From Dioszegia crocea (lineage: Eukaryota; Basidiomycota; Tremellomycetes; Tremellales; Bulleribasidiaceae): a stretch of DNA of 64,000 nucleotides. Positions within the stretch are counted from its first letter, which is position 1; each line of letters starts with the position of its first letter. The notes beneath the pieces were generated by a model, which worked only from the letters and a program-made list of their open reading frames with translations, was not told the DNA's origin and did no database searches. This document shows positions 47,226 to 58,653 of the stretch, in pieces. Both the position numbers and the translations under genes were made by a program. Location: positions 1,359,494 to 1,423,493 of the forward strand of contig BCKK01000007.1 in NCBI GenBank assembly GCA_001600615.1, written 5' to 3'.

Positions 47226-47563
47226 GCGTCTCGGGCAGGGCAGAGGCGATGGTCAGGGCAAGGGTCAAGGACAATTATTATAGTCGGCAAAGCCTTGTAA
47301 TGTACGAATATTACACAGTAGGATCCATTGGTGAACATGCCGTCAGGTCGGGCAAATATTACCCAAGGCGGTAATTAATGACGCTGAGCTGTCAACAAGC
47401 GACCTCCACCCTGAGCATCCCATGACATCCAGCAGGACAGGACCCTACAACACCTCCTGGAACCTCCGGTACCTCCGGTGTATATAAACATGGTGCCATC
47501 CCCACAAGTTCAATTCTCTCTTCACTCTCCATTCTCCCCTATAAACGCCCTTTCCTCTCCACC
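47226..47563. promoter_or_regulatory. Spacer and promoter between the tandem CPL1-like genes
   Basis: A 338-bp region. Two adjacent ACCTCCGGT units (47462-47479) lie directly before the TATA box at 47481-47488. No coding signal. Confidence 0.5.
47481..47488 (+). promoter_or_regulatory. TATA box of CPL1-like gene 2
   Basis: TATATAAA lies about 80 bp before the ATG at 47564, matching the spacing of the first copy. Confidence 0.6.
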
Positions 47564-48571
47564 ATGCTGTCCCTCATCCTCGCGCTTCTCCCACTGGTCT
47601 CCGCCGCCAACACCTTCATTGGCTGCTCGACCACGATCGGGTCCCCACTGTACTATTCATCCCTCAGTACCCAGTCGAGCCTGACGTGTGCAGTACGTTT
47701 CCATCAGTACACTCTACTACACCAGTGAACCTTGGCATACTGATGATTCGCAGGCCGATTACTGTGCGCGTAACAGTCCGACTCAGGGGATCACTACAAT
47801 CGCATATTCTTACAACATCGACGGCCATTGCTATTGCTCCACCACTCCGCCGAGCGCTGAGACCTACGCAGGGTCTGTAGCCGGAGGGTCCGACACCTGT
47901 GACAGCGACAGCAGTTACTCAGTGTATCGCCTCGGCACCACCTTCAACTTTGACGGTTGCTACGTGTCAAACGGCATAACTACTGCTTTCCCGGCCTTCA
48001 CAAGGGACTCGATCGATGGTTGCTTCGATTCATGTCGAGGGAGCTCTGGATTGCTCGTCAGCCCCGATATTGAGAGTAACATCTTCCGATGTCTCTGCGC
48101 GTCAGACTCGCTTACCCCTCCTTCCACATTCAGCACCCAGTCATCCTGCGCAGCTGGCTCCGATAATTTCTACTTCTTTCCCCATCCATTTCCAGCAGCC
48201 TCGGCACAGTTGAATCGTAAGCGACAGCTCCGACTATCCCCTGCCAACTACTGTCCGGGAAGCATGACAGCTTGCAGGGTTGAAGGCAGCAAAGATGGGT
48301 ATGAGGTAAGTCAAGCGTCGGCCCTGGATTACCAGCGTAGGTTCACGCTGATACATGCAGTGCCTCGACACTACTAGCGAGCTCGAGTCTTGCGGAGGAT
48401 GTGTGCACGGTAGATATGGTGCGACTACTATTGAAGCAGAGGGCGTCAAGTGAGTCATAATTGTGTTTCAGATCTAGATAAGGCGCTGACGGCCACAGCT
48501 GCGCCGAGCTCGCAGGTGATGACTTCGGAAGCATGACGTGCAAGATGGGTCAGTGTGTTGAGGAGTTCTGA
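47564..48571 (+). CDS. CPL1/PriA-like secreted cysteine-rich protein 2 (280 aa)
   Basis: Four exons, 47564-47692, 47754-48305, 48361-48449 and 48499-48571. Exons 1, 3 and 4 have the same lengths as in gene 1 (129, 89 and 73 bp) and exon 2 differs by 9 bp. The signal peptide is MLSLILALLPLVSA. The pre-domain part has SVYRLGTTFNFDGCYVSNGI; NRKRQLRLSP at about residues 197-206 is a dibasic processing site; the C-terminal domain runs from YCPGSMTACRVEG to CKMGQCVEEF. The N-terminal Cys region (exon 1 end and exon 2 start) is the most diverged part between copies, while the last two exons are almost unchanged. The pair is a clear tandem duplication. Confidence 0.85.
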
Positions 48572-48769
48572 GCCACTGGGGTAGGGCAGAGTGAAGGGAC
48601 AAGGACAATCAAGGACAATTTCTATAGTCAAATACGGATATAGCCTATGCAGAGAGCCGGATATAGCCGGACCCCGATCGCCACTGAACCTGCTCCAGCC
48701 AATGCTATATCTCTCTTCAATTACCCTTATACATCCTACAAAGAGCCCCTATCAGACCTTGGCATAGCA

Positions 48770-49874
48770 ATGTCTATACCAAGCTGTCAGACCTGCTACT
48801 CTACCCTCCTACCCTCGCATCTCGCCCGGGCGCACTACACCCCTTGCTGCAACTCCCCGATCTGCGATCGATGTCTCGCCGTCAATCCCCGATTGAGAGA
48901 GTATGACCCTTGTCTGCGATGTGGAGATGTACGCTCTGCGAGTGGGAGCAGTAGAGTACGAATCAGTGCTGCGAGTGAGAGAGCCGAGGAGCAAAGGTTG
49001 GACATATTTTCCATTTTGATCGATTTGAGCTAATGCGGCTAGGAGGCAAGATGCCGTGCGGGAGGCGAATCAATTTACGATCGGGGATGATGAAGAGGAT
49101 GAAGTTTTGTTTGAGGCTGAAGAAGTGGGATCTAGGCCGCCATCTTACAAAGAGGGCCAAGGCCCGGATTCCGATCGTCCAGAGGAATCAACCGACGCCC
49201 GTATAGGCGATAAAGAAGCGGAAGTGGAGATGGAGGTGGTTGAGGTGACTCATCCTGTCGGAAGGGGAGATACTTTAACGAGTGTAGCGAGAAAGTATGC
49301 GGCCGATGTGAGCTGTCTTTCCCTCTCATACTGAAAAGGTGAAAGAAAGCACAGCTGACATTGACAGCCTCACGATCTCTTAACCCTAAACTCCCTTCCA
49401 CCCTCCGCCCTCAACTCCAACCCCCGCATACTTCAGACCCGGCGCACACTCGTCATCTCCCGCCGTCTACTTCCCCGCGGCTCCATTCCTCCACCCATAT
49501 CAGACCCATCCGACATACTCAGTCCAGAAGAAAAGGAGAAACGGGATGCCGAGCGTCGCTTGAAGCGATTCCAGCTGTTGACCAAGACGACCGATGTGGG
49601 CGTGGGTAAGGCGTATCTTGCCCTAGCCGGAGAAGGGGAAGACGAACATGCGTTGGAGAGTGGGTCAGGAGAGGTGTTGGAGAAGAATGGCCAAAGTGGG
49701 AAGAAGGTACGGAAATCAGAAGGGAAAGAGGGACGGGCGTTGGAGGCTTATTTCGAAGATGAGGAGTGGGAGGGTGAGGTCGGTAGGGCAGAGAGGGTGA
49801 AGGAGGGCGGGAGATGGGTTGTTGTGGGTCGTGGAGTCGGGTCGGGGTCGGGGATGAAGTCGATGAAGGCGTAG
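48770..49874 (+). CDS. LysM-domain protein with RING-like zinc N-terminus (332 aa)
   Basis: Three exons: 48770-48996, 49043-49307 and 49368-49874. Residues about 6-50 carry CQTC..H..CC..CDRC..CLRCG, a RING-like or treble-clef zinc site. About 140-195 form a LysM domain (THPVGRGDTLTSVARKYAADPHDLLTLNSL, then RTLVIS), split by intron 2. The C-terminus has AYLALAGEG and ALEAYFEDEEW, similar to the tail of fungal intracellular LysM proteins. There is no signal peptide, so it is cytosolic and not a chitin-binding secreted LysM effector. The ATG at 48770 is preferred over an in-frame one at 48647 because the zinc motif follows it immediately. Confidence 0.75.
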
Positions 49875-50150
49875 GTCTGGAGGTGGCCGACTCTGCATCT
49901 TGGAATGACCTTTTTGCTCTGCTTGTTTGTAGATTTTAGTTTGTCTTTGTAGCCGTAATGACCTCATGACTTAATCTCATAAACATCTATATCAATACAC
50001 AAACGACCCCTTGTCCTCCTCATTCCAGGACAGTCATCGTCCCTTTTCCGTCTCGTTCACGTTGACGTATATACCTCTCCCATCGCTCAGACGACCTCTC
50101 CGCCAACCTCCCTGTCGTTCCAGCTTCTCATCTCACGTTCCTTCCGTATC

Positions 50151-52320
50151 CTATCGCGCCTGCTGAATCTCCGCGATATCCTGCACGTCGACCCCACCTT
50201 GCGACCCCATAGGCGCAGCATCCAGCATCTCAAATTCGGCCTCTCCGCCAAAGTCCAGCGGGCCATTGCCCATCGAGGAAGAGTTGCCCAGTTTTTGGCC
50301 GCCTGTGAAATTATCGGATGGAGAGCGGGGGTCGACGGTGATTCCAGCTTCATGTCTGTGATTTCAGCTTGAGAATATTGAGAGACAAATCGTCTGTTCG
50401 GGCTAGGCAGAAAGTGAAGGGCAAAGAGTAGGACTTACAATCTCATACGGATCAAAGCAGCTTTACTGAGTGTGTTGGTAGACTTTGTGACCCGCACAGC
50501 CTCCTTGAAGAGCTCTCCTCTGACATTCTCCTGTTTCATCTCCAGCACCTTTGCGATCAGCTTCAGTCCTCAAACTTCGATAAACAGCCTTGGAGGAGAA
50601 GAAACTCACCCCATCAATCAGATCGACCCTTCCCGTAATTCTTCCCTCCCTCACCAAGTATTCCACCTCATTCATCATACTCCTCGAATCCCTATCGAAC
50701 GCACGAGCCATGACCTCAATCTTGACAGACGAAAAGGGTGCGACGTATTGGACGACAGCACGGGTTTTGATGAGGTCGATAATGTCGCGGACGTTGGAGT
50801 AGAGGAAAGGGTTGAGGTAAAGTTGAGGCTGGGCAAGTCAGCTTTGTCAAGATATGGCATAGCCGCAAACGTGTCTGATAGCTTACCTCAGCTTTATTGA
50901 GGATCGTAGTCACTTCGCCATACTTGGCCTCCATGAATGCCCGAACGAGATCGATGATCCATCCTTGCGAGTCGTCCACTGCTGATCGGAAAGAAGTGCG
51001 GTCGAGTAAAACCCGGCGGATCCTGTCCCGCTTAGACGAGGCGAGGGTGCAGAGCGCGGTGATGAGGGCAATATCAGCAGTAGAGATGGCCTGAAGTCAT
51101 CAGCTCGCTGTTCCCATATACGCGGTAGGCGCAGTCAACATAGCTCACCTGACCCTCCCATCCCGCCAATCCACCCTCTTCTCCAACCTCGCCCAACTCC
51201 CTCCCAGCCTTCTCATAGTCTTTCTTAGTCAAGGCCTCCAAACCCTTCGCCACTCGGATCTTAACGCCCACGCTCCGACGCATTTCAGCTGATCGCGCTG
51301 CCTTTTCTTGATTGTCCCGAACGTCCGATGCTGTGAGGTTGGCACTGGCTGCTGCGGCGGCATCGGTACCGACTCGGACGGCAGGTGCGACGGGCGCGGG
51401 GTAGGCACGGTCGAGAGCCGCGTCGAGCTTGGTGATGTGGCCTGAAAGAGCTGAAGGTTGGTTGAAAGCTAGCGATGTCTAGAGGTCAGCTGAACGCCTT
51501 TGACTATTCGATGAGAAGGCGCGAGCTCACGTCAATTATTCCCTCGCCGAGATCGACATGGTGTGCTGGGGATGTACTGAACTCCCTGGCCGAAGCGTAG
51601 CCCTTGAGCGCATCACCCGCTCGTCCACTCTTCAGTGCTAATCGAGCAAAAGCGAGATAAGTAAGCTAGAAACGTCAGCTTACTGCCATAGGTCAAAAGA
51701 TAGAAGCGCAAAAGACTCACCCGAATGCTCTCTTTGATCAAATTACTCATGTAGTTCCTCAAATCCACATCCAACTTAGACGCTTCCTTCCTCTCTGCCT
51801 CTTTCGCCTCCTCGATCCATTCCATGTCAATTTCGCTCCTAACAGCAGGGATAGCCGAAACATCCTCCATCACTTGATCCTCCCCCTTTTTGGCCTGCTT
51901 GACTCCATGACGCGTATCTTCCAACGCTGTAGCTACTCGGAGATACATATTGGTGTCCCATGTCGCTTTGACGAGGGGGAGAAGTCGTTGAAGGGCCGCG
52001 CGGGCAAGTTGGAGGGATTGGGCGTTGGGGCTGGAGTTGGCTGATAGGACGATTTGAGGGATATGGTTCAGTCGAGTGATGAGAGCGCGATCTAGGTATC
52101 ATGTCAGCGATTGTTACTATTCTACATGATCGCCACGAGAGGAGCAGAAAGAAGAACCTCGTCAATGATTCCTCGAAAGGCGTGATGGCTCACCTCGATA
52201 TGTTCCCTCGTACGCGCTCCAGTCAAACTCCGCCACGTCGATTTGTGCCAACACATCGTGTATGGTCATTTTTGCAGGCGCAGATATTGCCTGGGGCGCA
52301 ACAGAGCTTGTAGCGTCCAT
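50151..52320 (-). CDS. CSN1: COP9 signalosome subunit 1
   Basis: The start MDATSSVAPQAISAP is at 52320. The protein then shows IDVAEFDWSAYEGTYR, ARAALQRLLPLVK, KLDVDLRNYMSNLIKESIRLTYLAFARLALKSGRAGDALKGYASAREFSTSPAHHVDLGEGIIDTSLAFNQ and, after helical repeats, a PCI domain (LNPFLYSNVRDIIDLIKTRAVVQYVAPFSSVKIEVMARAF, then RMMNEVEYLVREGRITGRVDLIDGVLE). The YMSNLIKESIR and AREFSTSPxHHVDLG blocks separate CSN1 from the related proteasome subunit Rpn7. The COP9 signalosome removes Nedd8 from cullins; this links to the F-box and WDR70-like genes in the window only by pathway. About seven introns. Confidence 0.88.
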
Positions 52321-52631
52321 TGTAGGGTGTAATGTTGATGTACAAAGCGTGTAATGGACAAAGGCCACCTTGCTGATGTCTTCGAGTGGCAGGCAGGCCG
52401 CAGGCCCGTGCGTCATTTTGTGTTCCTTTTCCCGCCAAAAATCAGCATACAGCCAGCACACCTTCTGTCTTTCACCTTGTACCCTTAAGAAGATGGATAT
52501 ATACTGCTGTAGGAGAGGGGAAGTGAAGGTAGGGGCTGTCAAAAGCTGCTCCTCGAATTTCTGCACTGATATCTGCACTGAACCCAGTCCAAATATCGTT
52601 CCTGTCCAGCCTCCCTAATTGGAAGTACATC
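52321..52631. promoter_or_regulatory. Divergent promoter, CSN1 / APH-family gene
   Basis: The 311-bp gap between two divergent starts contains only short frames with no motif. Confidence 0.5.
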
Positions 52632-54201
52632 ATGTGGTACGCGTCTGACTGCTGACTACGCACAGACACCTTCTTTCCGTCATTCTCACAGACAGGCAGG
52701 ACCCTACGAAAACCGACAAAGAACCAGCCAACTCACCCAAACCTATCGAAGCCATCGATCGATACCCCTACGACATCCCCTACCTCCACCGCACATTCCT
52801 CTCCTCGCTCTCCCCCGCCCTCAACAACCTACTTCTCATCAAGCGCTCTCCTGTGCCAGAGGAGTATCCTCTATTCAAATCGGACCGTCAATGGGAGCTT
52901 CATCGATTCAAGGAAGCTCTGCGCAACGAGGCGGCCGCTATCGAATTCGTTAAACTCCACACAACCATACCTGTCCCTAGCGTAGTGGCGGCGTTTGAAG
53001 ATCGGGACTCTTTCTACATTATGATGGAGAAAGTGCAAGATACGCTGTGTCTCATGGATGTCCCAGTCGAGAGGAGAGGACCGATCTACGATGAGATGGA
53101 GGGTTATGTTGCCCAACTGCAATCACTCCGATCATCAACTTTTGGCGGAGTCAAGGGGGACACTTTCCTGCCGGTCCGGATCTCTGATTGTGCCCGAATC
53201 GGATGGTCATATTTGGGGTACGAGTCGAAGCCTGATGTCGAATACGTCTTTTGCCACGGCGATCTTCACACGGGCAACATCCTCGTCGATCCGATCACAC
53301 TCAAAATCAAGTGCATCATCGACTGGGAATGCGCTGGGTTCTATCCTGCGGAATTTGAGCGGAGGTGGTATCTTCGAAATGGGCCAGCAGCGGCGATAGG
53401 GAAAGAACGGGATGATGCTCAGGAGTTGATGGATAAGCTGTATGGATTGGCGCATCCGGCCTATGTACAGCGGGCTAGAGATGCCGAGGCGTTGGACTGG
53501 GGTGCGGCGTGGGAGGTTGATGAAGCGGTCAGACGTCAGAGTGTTCCGAGTAAGCCGTGAGTCCGTCCCAGAACGTATATTGAGCAAGTGCATTCAAGGA
53601 GTAAATGCTGATTGATCAGGACTCGTCGTCTTACCGATTCCCGAATTCCTCCACGGCTTCATCTTGTACAGGATCTCGATTGGGCGATAGTTGACGTATA
53701 CCGACTGCTATCGCATGTGATCAGGGGCACACGCTCACCATTCTCGGTCAGTCTTCGACGGCTTATCGTTTCTTGGTAAATGTATCAGTACTGACAAGTC
53801 GTAGCAGCTCAAAGGGTCCGCTGCTCCACCCATCCTCACGACGTCTACTTCCACCGCACCGTCTGAACAAGGCATCTTGGCGAAAGAGAGGACACTGGAA
53901 GTACGTCGAGGCGATCAAGAGGCGATCAAAGTACGTCCTTTCGGTTGTACCCTACGAGCTTCGTGTTGTCATTGTGCGATCACTGACGGATAAGCTCATG
54001 TTTCGGCTGGTCGACGAGACTATAGCTGCTCGGAAGGCCTTCCCTTCCATTCGATCTCTCATGGATAGAACATTGAAGAAAGAGGCGGAAACACTGGATG
54101 AAGCTCGAAACCAGGCCGAAAATAGCCAAACGAAAGCGCCGCCGCCTAGTGTTGGCGCCGGGGAAGCAAGTAGCACTGGGAACCGAGCCGAGGCGCAGTG
54201 A
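52632..54201 (+). CDS. Aminoglycoside-phosphotransferase (APH) fold protein
   Basis: The kinase-like core has NEAAAIEFVKLHTTIPVPSVVAAFEDRDSFYIMMEKV, the catalytic-loop Brenner motif FCHGDLHTGNILVD (about residues 188-200) and CIIDWECAGFYPAEFE (Asp of the DFG-equivalent, about 211). The family phosphorylates small molecules or proteins; the substrate is unknown. The first coding exon seems to be only ATGTG (52632-52636). A 59-nt intron (52637-52695) joins it to GCAGGACCC, giving MWQDPTKTDKEP in frame with the body. After the APH domain the exons continue PTRRLTDSRIPP..LDWAIVDVYRLL, QLKGSAAPP.. and LMFRLVDETIAARKAFPSIRSL to a stop at 54201, a C-terminal extension not typical of the family. The exon joins at 53573, 53747 and 53930 are my best fit. 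Confidence 0.72.
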
Positions 54202-54447
54202 ACTTGACCATAGGTCGGGTTATAAGGTGAGACCCAGTTCCAGCAGTTTACAGCCTATACCCTCTCTTATCCCTGAATGTTCTGATCATGTAGGAATTCT
54301 GGTGCAAACGAGCAAAGCGGTCTCAGGGTGAAGAAAGTTGAGTTAGTGTAAATAATTTGTATAGGCAACCAATGTATCAGTATGTCTTCTCAAAGAAGCT
54401 GATGTGCAAGCATGCCTCAGCAGTAACCAATTGATAACTTCACATCA

Positions 54448-56013
54448 TCAATCCACCAGACGCATAAACCTGGCCCAATTCCTCTCAATGATCCTCACCG
54501 CCCACCTCTCCCCCTGGACTACTTTCCCATCCCTGCCAACAACCTCTTCCTCTTCCTCTTGACCCATCTCCCAATCTTCCTCCCTCCCATCCCTACCCTC
54601 AAGCTTCCACCCCTTCACTTCCGCAATCCACCCAACTGCGCCCCAGACCCATCTCGCCATCACCCGTACATCATGACTATCACTCTCGACCAGCATCCTA
54701 TCGTCCGATATTGCCTTAATGAGCTCATTTGCATGCCCAACTCGACCAGTAATGAGAACTGAGGGGGACGCATAGAGGTTTAAGAGTTGTTTCTCGGCAT
54801 TGCGCCAGAATTCGGGCGTCCAGCCGCCGGCTGAGTGAAGGTCGATATTTATGCGATTTGTGAAGTGGGATTGATATTTGTCGCGGAAAGAGATGAGAGT
54901 GTCTAGAGTAGGACCTGTAGATTAGCTTAGCCTGAGTCTCCGGCCACAGACAGGCTGAGGATATAGGAAGAGCGGTGCTTGAATGATGACTTCGACCCTT
55001 ATGACCTCCGGCGCGCCTGCTGCTGACGAAGAATTTCCTCTCCCCCTCTTCTTCATACACATACGCAAATGGGATGAGGATCGGACAGACAGAGACATAC
55101 CTGGCGAAGCAACACAATGAAACGAAACATTCACCCCAAGCTCAACCGCCACTTCCAACTGCAGCTCCACAATCCTCCTCTGATGCTTCATATCCACCTT
55201 GAACGGCGTAAGGCGTTTCCATCCCCCCTCTTCTTCCACCTCTTCCGGTCCCAATTTCTTCCCCTTCTCACCGAGATACTCGACATACAACTTCCGCGCG
55301 GCAACTTCGGTAGGCCAACGCATCCTCGCTTGCGAGTCCAGTCCGATTTCACCTAGCATTGTCAGGTTCCCTTTGGATAGGGATTCTTGAATGTCGGCTC
55401 GGAGGCGAGCGAGGAGCGGTGTAAAGGGGATTGGGTCGGGTAAGAAGGGGAGGAGAGAGCGAAGGAGGGTTTGATTTTTGCTATTGGGGTCGGATTTGGG
55501 TGTGAAGAATAAGGAGGCGTAGTGTTCTTCTTTAGACGGTAGGGTGGGTAAGAGGGAGTAGCGATGGGTGAACCAGGGGTGATAGCCTGTAGATTTAGCA
55601 AGGAGCCATTTTGTTCAGCGAAGCAAGAATACAGTAGTTAAAGTGAAGTAGTACTCACCGAAACAAGCAACCACCTTGACTCCCTTCGACTCTCCACTCG
55701 GACGTAAATCGCCCTTCTTCCAAGGCCTACTCCCACTCAAAGCCTGAACCTTCTCTTGGTCATCCACCATAGTCGCCATTCCAGCAATAGCTCCGAGCTG
55801 AGCCGCATCATAATCCTCCTCAGCAAGATTCAGGTCGGTCGGATGACAGTGCGCATCGGTCACTGCGGAAGATCAGTCTTGTTCGTTGAGACTTAGTGGG
55901 AGCCACTTACAATGGCGCAAGATATGATCTGCAGGTAATTCGATCTCTTCCCACTCTGGCGGGCCATGTTGTTGTTTTGGGGCAGGTGGGTCGTTCTGAT
56001 CTTGACCACACAT
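54448..56013 (-). CDS. TatD-family metal-dependent hydrolase (Scn1-like)
   Basis: The start MCGQDQNDPPAPKQQ is at 56013. TIM-barrel metal-site motifs appear in order: TDAHCHPTD (first His pair), CFGYHPWF, GEIGLD (Glu), a distal His region VSFHCVASPG, IDLHSAGGW, and ESDSHD (final Asp). This is the TatD order, and the long insertions resemble the fungal Cut9-interacting Scn1 subgroup. TatD enzymes are Mg-dependent nucleases or deoxyribonucleases; the role in fungi is poorly known. An acidic EEEEEVVG segment sits near the C-terminus. Introns occur at about 55865-55910, 55590-55660 and 54910-55100. Confidence 0.82.
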
Positions 56014-56359
56014 CGTGATTTAAGCTCGGGTCTTTCGGAAAGATGGTTCCAGACGGCGCTCTTTCGGTATGTCTCGCTTGATAGCTCAATTTATGATACT
56101 CCACACCTCGGTACCTCTTCGTATAGGCAGTGAAAGTGGTACAGGGGGTTGATGTAGTCGTTTGGGTGAAAGGAGGAATGAGTAGCTGGAAGTTGGGCAG
56201 AGTCAGGCACCACCCAAAAAGGGCATGCCGGCATGACCCAAACTGAGAGCTGAGAGTTTCATGGACCAACGCAGAGCAAGCCAAAGTGATCGAGAGACTG
56301 GGACCAGTACCCTCAAACGTCACAGGTGCCGAAGACGACGACCAGTACTTGTGTCTAAT
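56014..56359. other. Intergenic
   Basis: A 346-bp gap between two minus-strand genes. It contains AAAAAGGGCATGCCGGCATGACCC with the palindrome CATGCCGGCATG at 56224-56235. No coding signal. Confidence 0.5.
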
Positions 56360-58348
56360 CTAGATGTTCCTCTTGCTCCCGAACCAGATAGTCTTAATTC
56401 TGGGGAATCTAAGACTCATTACCCCTTCTCTACCTTGCGCTTCCGACTCGGAGAAGTATTCCACCGTCATCTGTTTCCCAATCTATCATATCAGCTATGG
56501 TTCACTGACGATAGACCTGGATCAAAGAACTAAAGCTGATGAGAGAGAACTTACGATCAAACTTGGATCCTTAGCCCAATTCACCCTCTGTTCCGCCGTC
56601 ATCCCACTTCCGACCGACACCGGGTGTCCCTTATGGTCAAACACCAATGCCGCAACTGCATCATACTCTGCAAACACGCCATTGATCGCCAGGCGTTGTC
56701 GAGAAGTTTCGATATCCCGGACGGTATACTCGGCATCTTGCCATTGTTTGAATTTCCGGACGTCAGAACTGGGTCTATCAGCTGTGCTCCCCCATCTGCT
56801 CGACCCGTAACAAACCTTCGCGCTCCCTTATATGGCTTATCTGCCCTCAACACCAAACCCTCCCACCCTCTCTCCGCTGCAGTCTTCACCATCCCCTCTA
56901 CTTCCTCCACGCCACCCACTGCAACCTGCTCCAATACCCTCAACCCATTCTGCCCTCCCCCATTCTCCAACTCGACACTGAGCCACTTCCCAAGCATCTG
57001 CAAATCCTCGATACGCCGACTGAACACTTTCCGCCCGGGTCCAATTGGACTTCTTGAAAACTCTGCCCAGGATAGTAAGTCGAAGAGGTGATATCCTGGG
57101 TGATCGATAGTGTGGTTACCCCGGCGGATCTCCGATACCGTAGCGGGGAAGTCTTCCACCATGCTGCTATCGCCCGACCAAAGTGGATGAGATGTATCGC
57201 CCGGGGAAGTTGTTTTGGCATTGGGATCGACAGGACGAGGCCGCATAACGCAGACTTCTCCATCCAGGACCAAACGCTTAACGGCGCCCAAACCACCTTC
57301 CATCCCATCCACCGCTAGATCCCCTTCTAGCAATTCCCTCAGATGAGGATAGCGCTCAAGGGGCGTCAATTGACTCGCTAACTTTCCGAGAGCGGTAAAT
57401 TCATTTCCGGTCCGAGAGAGGTGTTGGATGTTGATGAGCAGTGGTTGGGCAGAGCTTTCGGTAGGGAGGATGAAGTCGAGAAATGTGATGACTCGGACGC
57501 CGTCGAGTTTGCGCGAGGCGTACCACTTTGGCGCAGCAGGAGAGAAGAGGTTTCCGAGGTTTTCAGTTAGGATGGTCTTGCCTAGAGCGCAGGTAAAGCG
57601 TTTCATAGAGGTTGAAGGGGATGATGGGGAGACCGGAAGTGGAGACGGTGTAGATGGGGAGGATGCCGACGAAGCCTTGGCGGAGGATGAGGACACAGGC
57701 TCTGTAGGTATTGTCGTGTTTATCGAGCTTCCTTCTCCCCATATTATCTCTCCCAGCGTCCTCGCACCAAACCCGGCAACAAGGTTCCGGTCGAGCAAGC
57801 GCTTAAAAACCGCCAGTGCCTCTTTGTCTCCCTGCTCCCCGCCGCTTTCCGAGATCACTCCATGTTGGAGCAAGAATGACCGGACGACATCGTTGGCTGT
57901 ATTTCCAGTCACTTCTCTAGCGGACAGCTGATCAAATAAACCGGTGATGTCGTCAGGGGGACTGGTGGGTGATTTGGGAGGTGAAGGGGATGAGAGGTAA
58001 TTATCGAGGGACGCTGAGGATAGGTGGGTTCGGAATTTGGGATGATACACCCTATACAGTCAGCTTTGATCTGAGGTATAGGGGAACCAAGGACGATCGA
58101 GCTCACTGTTCGAGCAAGGCTCTGAGATCTGGGAATTCGGTAATTATCCGTTGTTTCTCTAGATTCGAGTTTGTTGATCCGACTCGTTGCTGCAGCTCTG
58201 CCATCCGGCGCAGCTGGGCGAGGACCGGAGTGGTTGCAGATGTGGCCGTGCTGAGGCGCGCTGCTAGACTGACCAATCTGACTGGTCGAGCGAAGAGCGA
58301 CATCGATAGGGGCATGGCCATACCGGCTCGTCGGGATAGGCTGAACAT
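56360..58348 (-). CDS. ATP-dependent DNA ligase, predicted mitochondrial
   Basis: Exon 1 (about 58107-58348) encodes MFSLSRRAGMAMPLSMSLFARPVRLVSLAARLSTA, a basic/hydroxylated presequence typical of mitochondrial import. The catalytic core has the nucleotidyl-transfer motif ASRKLDGVRV (Lys near residue 262), LVLDGEVCVM, YHLFDLLSW and WEGLVLRAD; then, after a spliced intron (about 56784-56818), KFKQWQDAEYTV, and after a second one MTVEYFSES...LRFPRIKTIWFG, as in the OB-fold tail of ATP ligases. The N-terminal part includes a helical domain (SLDNYL, AREVTGNTANDVVRSFL) and a Ser/Pro linker. The enzyme seals nicks by forming a ligase-AMP; a role in mitochondrial DNA repair is inferred. It is neither LIG1 nor LIG4 in motif layout. 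Confidence 0.8.
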
Positions 58349-58653
58349 AATCTGAATTTGAAAGGACGAAAAGCCTGTCGGTATGTTATGGCGGACGGGT
58401 TACTGAGTAGAGTGTCAGTCTGAGCATGCCTGAAGTGGTCTGTGGGCGCAGTATATAGCGTATATGGGTACAAAAGGGTAAGATAGATGTTGTGTAACGG
58501 TTCGCCCTTCACAGAGTTCACATCCACGCTTCCGTCGGAAACGGATTAAGGTCCGTGCTCCCCAAAGTGGGGAAGAGTGGGGAACCCGGGCCTGGCCAAT
58601 GACGCGGACACCTTCTCCACTGCCTGACTACTCGTAGCTTGCGCACCCAAAGC
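58349..58653. promoter_or_regulatory. Divergent promoter, DNA ligase / fructosamine kinase
   Basis: A 305-bp gap. The CCCCAAAGTGGGG hairpin is at about 58560-58575. No coding signal. Confidence 0.5.

Noticed and set aside
57428..57931. 167-codon plus-strand frame opposite the DNA ligase
   Set aside because: Antisense shadow; the minus-strand frame carries the ligase catalytic motifs.
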